A stretch of DNA of 64,000 nucleotides, from assembly GCF_028621715.1 (NCBI RefSeq), contig NZ_CP117466.1, positions 1,188,501-1,252,500 on the forward strand, in the 5' to 3' direction. A program made the position numbers and the translations under genes. This DNA is from Paracoccus marcusii (GTDB lineage: Bacteria; Pseudomonadota; Alphaproteobacteria; Rhodobacterales; Rhodobacteraceae). Of this stretch, positions 33,856-41,682 are shown piece after piece (the first letter of the stretch is position 1; every line of letters begins with the position of its first letter). The notes under the pieces were generated by a model, which worked only from the letters and a program-made list of their open reading frames with translations, had not been told where the DNA came from and made no database searches.

Positions 33856-34869
33856 GTGACCCTGAACAGTATCGGTGACCAAGCCCGCGCCTATGCGCTG
33901 CAGGTCGCCTCGAACCGGATCAAGACAACCCTGTCCACCCTGACCCAGGAGGTTGCGTCCGGGCAGGTCGCGGATGTGGGCCAGCGCGTCGGCGGCAACA
34001 CCCGCGCCCTGAACGAGATCGAAGGCCGCATCCAGCTGGCAGGGCAGTTGCGCCAGAACGGCCAGGATGCGGGCATCCGGCTGCAGGCGGTGCAGGACAT
34101 GTTCGACGCTGTCCGGCTCAGCACGACGGAGCTGGGCCTGGCTCTGGCCACCGACCCGTTCAACGACCAGGCCCTGCTGGGGACGCGGTCGACAGAAGTG
34201 GCCAATGCGTTCGATTCGGTGATCCAGAGGCTGAACGGCACGAACAGCAACCGGTACCTTCTGTCCGGAGAGGCGTCAGACGTGGCCCCCCTGTCGGATG
34301 CGACCAGCATCCTGGACAGCCTGCAGGCCATCGTCGCGCCGCTGACCACGGCCGCAGACGTCGCACAGGCGGTATCCGACTGGTTCGACGCTCCGGCCGG
34401 GGGCGGCGGGTTTCTGGACACGGCCTATCACGGGACCTTGGGCCAGCCGCAGCGGATCACCGTCGGAGAGGGCGTCTCGGTCGAGATGCAGACGACCGGT
34501 GCGTCTGGCCCGGTGCGCGACCTGCTGAAGGGCCTGGCGACCGCAGCCATCCTGGACCGCGGTATCCTGGCGGGCAACGTGGCCGAGCGGAGGGAGCTGT
34601 TGTCCACGGGCGGCACCCTGATGGTCGCCGCGGACAGCGCCGTTCTGGGAGAGATGGGGCGTGTGGGCCTTGCCCAGCAGACCGTCGAGCGCGCGCAGGT
34701 CACCGGGACCTCGACCCTGAACACGCTGGAACGGGCCCGCGGCGACATCCGCAGCGCCGACCCGTTCGAGACGGCAGCAGCCCTGACCGAAGTGCAAAGC
34801 CAGCTGGAATCTCTCTATGCGGTCCAGGCGCGGCTGGCGAACCTCAAGCTGGTGGATTTCCTGCGATGA
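33856..34869 (+). CDS. flgL: Flagellar hook-associated protein FlgL (HAP3)
   Basis: Second hook-filament junction protein, flagellin-like. The protein has 337 residues. The N-terminal helix (GDQARAYALQVASNRIKTTLSTLTQEVASGQVADVG) and the C-terminal helix (AAALTEVQSQLESLYAVQARLANLKLVDFLR) form the flagellin-type coiled pair. The start is GTG 33856, two bases after the flgK stop, with GAGGA upstream; no closer ATG exists in frame. Its end overlaps flgI in ATGA. Confidence 0.9.
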   Translation: MTLNSIGDQARAYALQVASNRIKTTLSTLTQEVASGQVADVGQRVGGNTRALNEIEGRIQLAGQLRQNGQDAGIRLQAVQDMFDAVRLSTTELGLALATDPFNDQALLGTRSTEVANAFDSVIQRLNGTNSNRYLLSGEASDVAPLSDATSILDSLQAIVAPLTTAADVAQAVSDWFDAPAGGGGFLDTAYHGTLGQPQRITVGEGVSVEMQTTGASGPVRDLLKGLATAAILDRGILAGNVAERRELLSTGGTLMVAADSAVLGEMGRVGLAQQTVERAQVTGTSTLNTLERARGDIRSADPFETAAALTEVQSQLESLYAVQARLANLKLVDFLR

Positions 34870-35969
34870 AGACAGTTCTGCAAGCACTGATCCTGTGGAT
34901 GGCCGTGGCGACCTCGGCCCTGGCTGTGCCCGTGCGCATCAAGGATCTGGCCGATTTCGACGGCGTTCGGGGCAACGATCTGGTCGGCTATGGGCTTGTC
35001 GTCGGCTTGGACGGGTCGGGCGACGGCATGCGCAATGCCCCCTTCACCGAAGAGATGCTGGCCGGCCTGCTGGAACGGCTTGGGGTGAACGTCACCGATG
35101 ACGCCCTGAGGTCCAAGAACGTGGCGGCGGTGATCGTGACGGCCACCCTGCCGCCCTTTGCGCGGTCGGGCAGCAGGATCGACGTGAGCGTCTCTGCGAT
35201 CGGCGACGCGAAAAGCCTGCTGGGCGGTACGCTGGTGATGACCCCGCTGAAGGCCGCGGATGGCAACATCTATGCCGTGGCCCAGGGATCGATCATCGCG
35301 GGCGGGGTCGCGGCGCAGGGCGACGCGGCCCGCGTGGTCGAGGGCGTGCCCACCACCGGCAGCATCCCGGTCGGCGCCCGGGTCGAGCGCGAGGTAGAGT
35401 TCGATTTCGCCGGCATCGACGACATCCGCATCGCGCTGCGCAATGCCGATTTCACCACCGCCACGCGGGTCGAGGACGCGATCAACCGTGACTTCAACCG
35501 CCAACTGGCCGTCACGCTGGACAGCGGCACGGTCGTCGTGAACTTCCGCGGCCTGGGCGACGTGAACCCCGCCCGCGTCGTCGGCCGGATCGAGAACCTG
35601 CTGATCGAACCCGAAGACCGGGCCAAGGTGGTGATCGACCACAAGTCCGGGACGATCGTGGTGGGCGAACGCGTGCGCATTTCCCGGGTGGCGGTGTCGC
35701 AGGGCAACCTGACCCTGCGCGTGGCCGAGGCGCCGCTGGTATCCCAGCCCAACCCGTTTGCCGCTGGAGAGACAGTGACCGTGCCCCGCACCGCCGTCGA
35801 CGTGAACCAGGAACCCGGCATCGGCTTTGTGGAGGTGGCCGGAGAGACCAACCTGTCGGATCTTGTCGACGGTCTGAATGCCTTGGGTGTGCGGCCTCGC
35901 GACATGATCGACATCCTGAAGTCGATCCATTCGGCAGGTGCCCTGCACGCGGACCTGATCGTCGAGTAA
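34866..35969 (+). CDS. flgI: Flagellar P-ring protein FlgI
   Basis: Forms the periplasmic P ring around the rod. The protein has 367 residues, the family norm. Residues 1-20 are a signal peptide ending SALA. The mature protein begins VPVRIKDLADFDGVRGNDLVGYGLVVGLDG, the hallmark FlgI opening, and has MRNAPFTEEML, SVSAIGDAKSLLGGTLVMTPL and the C-terminal LVDGLNALGVRPRDMIDILKSIHSAGALHADL. ATGA overlap with flgL. It ends 3 bp before the convergent glycosyltransferase stop. Confidence 0.96.
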   Translation: MKTVLQALILWMAVATSALAVPVRIKDLADFDGVRGNDLVGYGLVVGLDGSGDGMRNAPFTEEMLAGLLERLGVNVTDDALRSKNVAAVIVTATLPPFARSGSRIDVSVSAIGDAKSLLGGTLVMTPLKAADGNIYAVAQGSIIAGGVAAQGDAARVVEGVPTTGSIPVGARVEREVEFDFAGIDDIRIALRNADFTTATRVEDAINRDFNRQLAVTLDSGTVVVNFRGLGDVNPARVVGRIENLLIEPEDRAKVVIDHKSGTIVVGERVRISRVAVSQGNLTLRVAEAPLVSQPNPFAAGETVTVPRTAVDVNQEPGIGFVEVAGETNLSDLVDGLNALGVRPRDMIDILKSIHSAGALHADLIVE

Positions 35970-35972
35970 CGA

Positions 35973-36899
35973 TCAGGCGCGCAGGGCGCCGGTCAGCGCC
36001 GACAGCGCAAGGGCCGCCGTCCCGGGCCGCGTCTGCCGATAAAATCCGCCACGCCGCATGGCCATCATGGCCTGCGGCCCGGTGCTGTCCAGCATCCGGC
36101 CCAGATGCGCCAGCGTCGCGCGGCTGTCGGACGGAAGATCCAGGGGCAATAGGCTGGCGCGGTTGGCCCGCAGCCAGCCGCCGAACTGCCCGGCCATCAG
36201 CTTGCGCAGCCGCGCAGCCAGCGCAGGCAAGGTATCGTTGCGCCCGACCTCGGATCGGGCATGCTGGCGGTACAGCAACCCGGGTTCCGGGTCATGGATC
36301 AGCGTCGCGCCGTAGCCCGCGCTGACCTGATAGGCCCACCAGTCATGAGAGATCACCCCCGCCCGCATCGCATGCGGCGCGGCGTGCTGCAGCAGCGCCA
36401 CGGCGTGCCGGTTGAACACCGAGGTGTTGCCCGCCATGCAGGCCTGGACCAGCGCGTTGCGAAAGCCCAAGGGACGCAGGAACCGGCGCGATGGTGCCAG
36501 GGGGCGCAGGTCCGCATCGGTGATGATGGTCCGGGCGGCGTAATGGGCGGGTCCGGCCAACCCCTGCAGGGCGGACACTGCGCGGGCCAGCTTGTGCGGC
36601 AGCCACTGGTCGTCCTGATCGCAGAACGCGGCCGATGCGTCGGGGGGCACGTGATCCAGCAGCGACAGGAAGTTCCGCGTGGCGCCCGCGCGCGGTCCGT
36701 CGACCAGGCGCACCTGTCCTGCGGGCCGATCCGCCGCGAACCGTTCGACGATCTGCCGGGTTTCATCGGTCGACCCATCATCGGACACGATCAGCGACCA
36801 ATCCGCGTGCGTCTGTGCCGCGATGCTGTCCAGCTGCGTGCCCAGATGCGGCGCGCCCTGCCAGGTCGCCATCAGGATCACCACGTGATGCGCGTGCAA
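35973..36899 (-). CDS. Family-2 glycosyltransferase inside the flagellar cluster
   Basis: A 308-residue GT-A enzyme: VVILMATWQGAPHLGTQLDSI, the nucleotide-binding VSDDGSTDETR, and the metal/acceptor block FCDQDDQWLPHKL, followed by GNTSVFNRHAVALL and HDWWAYQVSAGYG, as in rhamnosyltransferase-like GT2 proteins. The start is uncertain. TTG 36899 lies 5 nt after GGAGG and is preferred; a GTG at 36923 is in frame but sits within the terminator hairpin of fliL. It lies between flgI and fliL on the minus strand. It may glycosylate a flagellar protein or a surface glycan; neither is shown. Confidence 0.82.
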   Translation of the reverse strand: MHAHHVVILMATWQGAPHLGTQLDSIAAQTHADWSLIVSDDGSTDETRQIVERFAADRPAGQVRLVDGPRAGATRNFLSLLDHVPPDASAAFCDQDDQWLPHKLARAVSALQGLAGPAHYAARTIITDADLRPLAPSRRFLRPLGFRNALVQACMAGNTSVFNRHAVALLQHAAPHAMRAGVISHDWWAYQVSAGYGATLIHDPEPGLLYRQHARSEVGRNDTLPALAARLRKLMAGQFGGWLRANRASLLPLDLPSDSRATLAHLGRMLDSTGPQAMMAMRRGGFYRQTRPGTAALALSALTGALRA

Positions 36900-36915
36900 C
36901 GGCCCCTCCGGAAAA

Positions 36916-36949
36916 GCAGACACCCGAAGCGGTCGCTCCGGGTGTCTGC
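36916..36949 (-). terminator. Terminator of the flgB-fliL operon
   Basis: A perfect 11-bp stem (GCAGACACCCG at 36916-36926 with CGGGTGTCTGC at 36939-36949) followed leftward on the minus strand by TTTTCC. It lies 36 nt past the fliL stop and just before the glycosyltransferase ribosome site, so that gene must be read through or have its own promoter. Confidence 0.8.
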
Positions 36950-36984
36950 GGTTCTGGCCCGAAGGCGCGGCAAGGGCAAGCAGG

Positions 36985-37536
36985 TCAGCCCGGCTGACGG
37001 GCGATATCCTCGATCAGGACGGCGGTGACGGGGGCATCCGTCGCGGCCTTGGCGGCCTGCAGCAGACCCTCGCGCAGGGTGACAAGGTTGCGATCCGCGG
37101 TGAAATTGCCGTCGAAACCGCCGGTATTGGCGTGGATCATCAGCTGGCGCAGCAGGGCGTCGCGCAGGATGTGCTCTTTCTTCGACAGCGCCTGGAGGTT
37201 GGCCCCGTCGGTCTGCAGGGTCACCGTCAGGATCATCACGTCGCGCAGGTCGCCCTGACGCATCAAGGGCACGAAGAACTGTGTCGGGAACTGGAAATAG
37301 GCGGCCTCGGTGGGGTCACCCCCGCCACCATGATCGCCGCCGCCGTGATCGTCGCCGCCATGATCCTCGCCACCGCCGTGGCCGTCATCGGCGGGGGCTG
37401 CGCCGTGATCGTCCGCGGCTGCGGCCTCGGTTGCGGGATCGGCCGGTAATGCGGGGGCGCGCAGCATGTCGCCGCCGAATGCGCCGCCGACCAGGGCTAG
37501 CACGGGCAGGGCGATGGGAATGATTTTCTTGATCAC
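36985..37536 (-). CDS. fliL: Flagellar basal body-associated protein FliL, with His/Asp/Gly-rich linker
   Basis: Inner-membrane protein that surrounds the stator and supports motor torque. The protein has 183 residues. One membrane helix (about 5-22, KIIPIALPVLALVGGAFGG) is followed by a periplasmic linker, about residues 41-75, built of DHGG/GHGGG units with five or more histidines, then the FliL domain (FVPLMRQGDLRDVMILTVTLQT, HILRDALLRQLMIHANTG, REGLLQAAKA). The start is GTG 37536, with AAGGTG upstream and 10 nt after the flgH stop. The metal-binding look of the linker is unusual for FliL. Last gene of the leftward operon. Confidence 0.88.
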   Translation of the reverse strand: MIKKIIPIALPVLALVGGAFGGDMLRAPALPADPATEAAAADDHGAAPADDGHGGGEDHGGDDHGGGDHGGGGDPTEAAYFQFPTQFFVPLMRQGDLRDVMILTVTLQTDGANLQALSKKEHILRDALLRQLMIHANTGGFDGNFTADRNLVTLREGLLQAAKAATDAPVTAVLIEDIARQPG

Positions 37537-37546
37537 GGGAACACCT

Positions 37547-38272
37547 TCAATAGGGCAGGACGATGTCGGCGATCTGCTGGCCATAGCGCGGCTGCTGCAC
37601 ATCGGTGATCTGGCCGCGGCCGCCATAGCTGATGCGCGCACCGGCGATGCGGTCATAGGCGATCTCGTTGCTGCGATCGATGTCGGCGGGGCGTACGAAG
37701 CCGCTGACGGTCAGCTCGCGCAATTCGAAGTTCACGCGGACCTCTTGCGTGCCCTGGATCTGCAGCGTGCCGTTGGGCAGGGTGTCCACGACCGTCGCCG
37801 CCACCCGCAACGTCAGCTGATCGCGTCGCGAGATGTTGCCGTTGCCGCGATAGGATGACGACGACGACGCGTCGGCCAGGTTGTCGAAGCTGGCACCTTC
37901 GGGCAGCTTCTCGCCAAGACGCTGCGGAATGCCGACCATCTGCGGGATCGACAGGCTCTCGCTGCTGGAGCGGTTGCGACCGCTGCTGTTGCTGATCGTG
38001 GCCTCGTCGTCGATCTCGATCACGACGGTCAGGATGTCGCCGCGGATGGCCGCGCGACGGTCGCTGATCAACGAAGACTGGGTGCCGGCCCACAGCGAGG
38101 CCGCGGCCTCGGGGCGACCCGAATCCAGCGGCAGGTTCAGGGGCGGATTGGTCATCGCCAGGAATTCCTCGGTCTCGCGGGGCGAGGTCAGTTCGGGCGG
38201 CTGGCCGATATTGGCGGCGCGCGAACAGCCCGCGGCGGCAAGGGCCAGGCACAGCAGATAGGCGGGTTTCAT
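37547..38272 (-). CDS. flgH: Flagellar L-ring lipoprotein FlgH
   Basis: Forms the outer-membrane L ring. The protein has 241 residues. The lipoprotein signal MKPAYLLCLALAAAGC has a lipobox ending at Cys16. Family blocks are SLWAGTQSSLISDRRAAIRGDILTVVIEIDDEA and SSYRGNGNISRRDQLTLRVAATVVDTLPNGTLQIQGTQEVRVN, closing with VRPADIDRSNEIAYDRIAGARISYGGRGQI. The ATG at 38272 has GAGAGGAA upstream; a start five codons earlier is less well placed. Located between flgA and fliL. Confidence 0.95.
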   Translation of the reverse strand: MKPAYLLCLALAAAGCSRAANIGQPPELTSPRETEEFLAMTNPPLNLPLDSGRPEAAASLWAGTQSSLISDRRAAIRGDILTVVIEIDDEATISNSSGRNRSSSESLSIPQMVGIPQRLGEKLPEGASFDNLADASSSSSYRGNGNISRRDQLTLRVAATVVDTLPNGTLQIQGTQEVRVNFELRELTVSGFVRPADIDRSNEIAYDRIAGARISYGGRGQITDVQQPRYGQQIADIVLPY

Positions 38273-38283
38273 CGTCGTTCCTC

Positions 38284-38697
38284 TCAATTGGTGACGGCCA
38301 GCGTGCCGTCCGGCATCACCTGGGCGGTGACCGTGCTGCGCGAGCCCATATTCATGACGCGGATCAGTTCTCCGGCGGCGCCGTCCGACATGGCGCGCCC
38401 CTCGGTGTCGATCTGCAGGGCGCCGCGCTGAAAGCGCAGGCGCACGATCTGGTTGCGGCCGATCACGCGGGGCGCCTGCAGCATGTTGGCGTGCAGTGGC
38501 CGGCCTTCGTAGATGGTGATGCGGGTCTGCATCCCGATCGCGGCGGACGGGTCTGTCAGGCCGGGCCGGTCGCTGTCGATCACCGTCAGGTCGCCCGCCG
38601 CGATCACGTGCCCGACCGGCAGGGTATGCGCCGCGCCCAGGGCGCCTGCGAAGGCCGCCCCCGGCAGCAGCGCCAGCATCACGATCAGCGCCCGCAT
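38284..38697 (-). CDS. flgA: Flagellar P-ring assembly chaperone FlgA
   Basis: Periplasmic chaperone for FlgI P-ring assembly. The protein has 137 residues, at the short end for FlgA (many have 140-230), comprising a signal peptide (1-18, ending GAAFA) and the SAF-type C-terminal half: PVGHVIAAGDLTVIDSDRPG, GMQTRITIYEGRPLHANML and the GRNQIVRLRF segment. The N-terminal extra domain of enterobacterial FlgA is missing, common in alphaproteobacteria. The ATG at 38697 shares one base with the flgG stop (TGATG). Confidence 0.88.
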   Translation of the reverse strand: MRALIVMLALLPGAAFAGALGAAHTLPVGHVIAAGDLTVIDSDRPGLTDPSAAIGMQTRITIYEGRPLHANMLQAPRVIGRNQIVRLRFQRGALQIDTEGRAMSDGAAGELIRVMNMGSRSTVTAQVMPDGTLAVTN

Positions 38698-39482
38698 CAC
38701 CGCACCTGCGTCGTGGCGCCGAGCATCTGGTCGGCAGCGGTGATGACCTTGGCGTTCAGCTCGTAGCCGCGCTGCGCCTTGATCAGGTCGGTGATCTCGC
38801 GCACCGCATCGACAGAGCTTTCCTCCAGATAGCCCTGGCGCAGGGTGCCCAGGCCGTCTTGGCCGGGATTCACGACCTGCGGGCCGCCCGAGGCTGCGGT
38901 CTCGATGAACAGGTTGGACCCGATCGCCTCGAGGCCCTTCTCGTTTGCGAAACCGGCCAGGGTCAGCTGGCCCAGCAGCTCGGCATCGACCCGGTCGGCG
39001 AAATAGGCATAGACCTCTCCGCCGGCATTGATGGTGATGGCGCGGGCATCCTCGGGGATGGTGATGTCGGGGACGACCGGATAGCCGTCCGAGGTCACGA
39101 TCTGCCCCTCGGGCGAGCGCTTCAGCCCGCCGTCGCGGGTATACCCCGAAACCCCGGATGGCAGCGTCACCTCAAGATAGCCGTCGCCCTCGATGGCCAG
39201 GTCCAGGTCGCCGCCCGTCTGCGTCAGCGCGCCCTGCTGCAGGTTCACGCTGACCGCGGTGGGGCGCACGCCAAGGCCCAGCTGTACCCCGGCGGGGATC
39301 ACCGTGCCGTCGGCAGCGGTGACACTGCCCGGACGAGCGGCCTGCTGGTAGTGCAGGTCCGCGAATTCGGCACGGCGGGCGTTGTAGCCGGTCGTGGACA
39401 TGTTCGCGAGGTTGTTCGAGATGACCTCGACGCGGGTCTGCTGCGCGCTCATGCCGGAGGCGGCGATCTGCAGGGCTCTCAT
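38697..39482 (-). CDS. flgG: Flagellar distal rod protein FlgG
   Basis: Builds the distal rod of the basal body. The protein has 261 residues, the standard FlgG length. It opens MRALQIAASGMSAQQTRVEVISNNLANMSTTGYNARRAEF, with the rod signature, contains LAIEGDGYLEVTLPSG and closes with LEESSVDAVREITDLIKAQRGYELNAKVITAADQML. AAGGAG 6 nt upstream supports the start. flgF lies 10 bp upstream and flgA overlaps downstream. Confidence 0.96.
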   Translation of the reverse strand: MRALQIAASGMSAQQTRVEVISNNLANMSTTGYNARRAEFADLHYQQAARPGSVTAADGTVIPAGVQLGLGVRPTAVSVNLQQGALTQTGGDLDLAIEGDGYLEVTLPSGVSGYTRDGGLKRSPEGQIVTSDGYPVVPDITIPEDARAITINAGGEVYAYFADRVDAELLGQLTLAGFANEKGLEAIGSNLFIETAASGGPQVVNPGQDGLGTLRQGYLEESSVDAVREITDLIKAQRGYELNAKVITAADQMLGATTQVR

Positions 39483-39491
39483 GGTGGCTCC

Positions 39492-40208
39492 TTATCGGGT
39501 CATGGCGGTGATCGCGCCGCGGATCCGCTGATCCTCGCGATCCAGGAAGGTCTGGCCCAGCTCGTAGGCGCGCTGGACCTCGATCATGCGGGTGATCTCG
39601 AAGATCGGGTCGACGTTGCTGTCCTCCAGGAAGCCCTGGCGGATGCGGCCCTCCTCGACCAGCTGCGGCTCGCCCTCGACGGCGAAGCCGGTGCCGCTCT
39701 GGCGGGTCAGGTCGGTGCCTTCGGGCGGGGTGAACAGGCCGATGCGGCCAAAGGGCAGGCCGTTCGACGACAGCGTGCCGTCGGCACCGATGGCCACCGC
39801 ATTGGCGCCGGCCGGCAGGATGATCGGCGCCTGACCCTCGTCCAGCAGACGGTGGCCGTCGGCGGTCATCAGTTCCCCCTCGGCCGAGGGGATGAAGGCG
39901 CCCGCGCGGGTCAGGCGCAGCCCGTCGGGCGCCTCGACCAGAAAGAACCCCTCGCCCTCGATGGCCAGGTCCATGCTGTTGTTGGTCTGCGTCAGCCCGC
40001 CCTGCTGCAGGTCCAGCAGGCGGCCGCGGGCGTGGGCCATCGACAGCGTGTCGCCCTGCCGGTCCAGCGCGGACAGGTGTTCGGCAAAGATCACCCCCTC
40101 GCGCCGGTAACCGGTGGTGTTGGCGTTGGCGATGTTGTTGGCCACGACGCGCATTTCGGCCATCAGGCCGGATTGCCGCGACAGGCTGGCATAGATTGCG
40201 TTGTCCAT
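39492..40208 (-). CDS. flgF: Flagellar proximal rod protein FlgF
   Basis: Proximal rod component, 238 residues. It has the N-terminal rod helix (ASLSRQSGLMAEMRVVANNIANANTTGYRRE), LAIEGEGFFLVEAPDG in the middle, and the C-terminal LEDSNVDPIFEITRMIEVQRAYELGQTFLDREDQRI. It differs from FlgG next door in its YASLSRQSGL opening and shorter length, as usual for the FlgF/FlgG pair. The start lies one base beyond the fliQ stop. Confidence 0.94.
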   Translation of the reverse strand: MDNAIYASLSRQSGLMAEMRVVANNIANANTTGYRREGVIFAEHLSALDRQGDTLSMAHARGRLLDLQQGGLTQTNNSMDLAIEGEGFFLVEAPDGLRLTRAGAFIPSAEGELMTADGHRLLDEGQAPIILPAGANAVAIGADGTLSSNGLPFGRIGLFTPPEGTDLTRQSGTGFAVEGEPQLVEEGRIRQGFLEDSNVDPIFEITRMIEVQRAYELGQTFLDREDQRIRGAITAMTR

Positions 40209-40209
40209 C

Positions 40210-40476
40210 TCAGCTGCCCGCGATCATGGGGATGATTTCGCCCAGGTAGAAATCCGCCAGGGCGGTGGTCATGAAGCTCATCGAGACCCAGAAGACGACC
40301 AGCATCAGCCCCACCTTGGGCACGAAGGTCAGCGTCATCTCCTGAACCGAGGTCAGCGCCTGGAACAGGCCGATCACCACCCCCGCGATCAGCGCGACCC
40401 CCAGAAGCGGGGCCGAGATCCGGACCGAGATCAGCAGCGCCTGGCGCAGCATGTCGAAAAGGACCGTCTCTCCCAT
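40210..40476 (-). CDS. fliQ: Flagellar type III export protein FliQ
   Basis: Small inner-membrane component of the flagellar export gate, 88 residues with two hydrophobic helices (about 14-36 and 50-72). Typical sequence: LLISVRISAPLLGVALIAGVVIGLFQALTSVQEMTLTFVPK. The ATG at 40476 has AAGGAA upstream; a GTG directly before it is also possible. FliP and FliR, its gate partners, are not in this window. Confidence 0.94.
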   Translation of the reverse strand: MGETVLFDMLRQALLISVRISAPLLGVALIAGVVIGLFQALTSVQEMTLTFVPKVGLMLVVFWVSMSFMTTALADFYLGEIIPMIAGS

Positions 40477-40491
40477 CACGACGTTCCTTCC

Positions 40492-40776
40492 CTACACCGG
40501 CATCCGCAGGATTTCCTGGTACGCCTCGACGACCTTGTCGCGGATCGCCACGACGGTGTTCATGGTCAGCTCGGCCTCGGCGATGGTCAGGACCAGCTGC
40601 TGGGTGCTGGTCTGGCCGGTCATGGCGCCGGTGGCGACCTGGTCGACCTGGGCCATCTGGGCGGCGAAATCCTCGGCGGCTTGGCCCACGCGGGCCAGGG
40701 CCTCCGATCCCTGCTGGGGGGCCACGGCGGTGCGGGCGGCGGAATAGGCGTTGGCGGCGTTCAATCCGGAAATCAT
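40492..40776 (-). CDS. fliE: Flagellar hook-basal body complex protein FliE
   Basis: Connects the MS ring to the rod and is the first axial substrate exported. The protein has 94 residues. It starts MISGLNAANAYSAARTA and has the conserved C-terminal helix LTIAEAELTMNTVVAIRDKVVEAYQEILRMPV, which defines FliE. It stands between flgC and fliQ with 12- and 15-nt gaps, the normal flgB-flgC-fliE order. Confidence 0.93.
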   Translation of the reverse strand: MISGLNAANAYSAARTAVAPQQGSEALARVGQAAEDFAAQMAQVDQVATGAMTGQTSTQQLVLTIAEAELTMNTVVAIRDKVVEAYQEILRMPV

Positions 40777-40788
40777 GGGTCGGCCTTT

Positions 40789-41181
40789 CTAGCGGCGAAG
40801 AAGATCAAGAAGCGATCCGTTCATCTGACGGGTCTGTTCGAACATGCGCAGGTTGGCCTCGTAGCTGCGGCCCGCCTCGCGGGCGTCGGCCAGCTCGATC
40901 ACCAGATCGACGTTGGATCCGTCGTAATAGCCGTCCTGGTCGGCCATCGGATGCGCGGGGTCGTGGATGCGCGGCAGCGCCGACTGGTCCAGCTGCATGC
41001 GGCCGGCCTGGACCTCGCCCGTCGTGCGGCCGAAACGGACGGCCTCCTCGAAGGCCACCAGCTTGCGGCGATAGCCGGGCGTGTCTGCGTTCGCGATGTT
41101 CTCGGACGTGTGGCGCAGGCGTTCGGTCTGCGCACGCATCCCCGACGCTGCCATGCGCAGCGGTGAAATCTGATCGGTCAT
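40789..41181 (-). CDS. flgC: Flagellar proximal rod protein FlgC
   Basis: Proximal rod protein of 130 residues. N-terminal rod signature MRAQTERLRHTSENIANADTPGYRRKLVAFEE; the central DQDGYYDGSNVDLVIELADAREAGRSYEANLRMFEQTRQMNGSLLDLLRR-type end is diagnostic for FlgC (written as the segment from residue 81 on). The ATG at 41181 has AAGGAACC upstream. It lies 12 nt after flgB. Confidence 0.94.
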   Translation of the reverse strand: MTDQISPLRMAASGMRAQTERLRHTSENIANADTPGYRRKLVAFEEAVRFGRTTGEVQAGRMQLDQSALPRIHDPAHPMADQDGYYDGSNVDLVIELADAREAGRSYEANLRMFEQTRQMNGSLLDLLRR

Positions 41182-41193
41182 GGTGGTGGTTCC

Positions 41194-41583
41194 TTACCTG
41201 CGTCCCAGACTGGACCGCAGCAGGTCCAACCCCGAGCGATAGATGGTCAGCGAACGGTCATGGCTGCTCTTGACCTCGGCAGCGCGGACCATCTCCTCCT
41301 CCAGCGACACGGAGTTGCCGTTCGGAGAGACGGGGCCCGCGACCTCGATCACCCGCGCCCCGCCGGGCGACCATTGCGGCGCATCCAGGTGGCGGGCGTT
41401 CGACACGCGCAGCGTGCCGCCCTCCTCGGCCTGCCGATAGGTCTCGGCAAAGGGCTGCAGGTCATGGGCCCGGAAACCGGGCGTGTCCGCGTTGGCGATG
41501 TTGCGCGCCACCTCGATGTGGCGGGCCTGCGTGTGCTGGCCCATCGCGCGGGCCATCCGCAGCATTTCGATCTTCTCAAACAT
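41194..41583 (-). CDS. flgB: Flagellar proximal rod protein FlgB
   Basis: Proximal rod protein of 129 residues, first gene of the leftward flagellar operon. It contains QARHIEVARNIANADTPGFRAHDLQPF (rod signature, about 20-46) and the C-terminal NSVSLEEEMVRAAEVKSSHDRSLTIYRSGLDLLRSSLGRR region. GAGGAGAA 6 nt upstream supports the ATG at 41583. It diverges from fliI across 99 bp, which must hold both promoters. Confidence 0.94.
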   Translation of the reverse strand: MFEKIEMLRMARAMGQHTQARHIEVARNIANADTPGFRAHDLQPFAETYRQAEEGGTLRVSNARHLDAPQWSPGGARVIEVAGPVSPNGNSVSLEEEMVRAAEVKSSHDRSLTIYRSGLDLLRSSLGRR

Positions 41584-41614
41584 GAGGCTTCTCCTCAATC
41601 TCGATAAACCCGGT

Positions 41615-41634
41615 CTTAACCCCAATTGGTTTAG
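41615..41634. promoter_or_regulatory. Inverted repeat in the flgB-fliI divergent region
   Basis: CTTAACC (41615-41621) and GGTTTAG (41628-41634) form an inverted repeat with one mismatch and a 6-bp centre. The left arm contains the TTAACC half-site recognised by CtrA in alphaproteobacteria. It lies midway between the two divergent starts and could act on both. Confidence 0.4.
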
Positions 41635-41682
41635 AAACCGTTTCAGCCGCCGGATTTTCGACACGCGGCGAAAGGAGACCGG

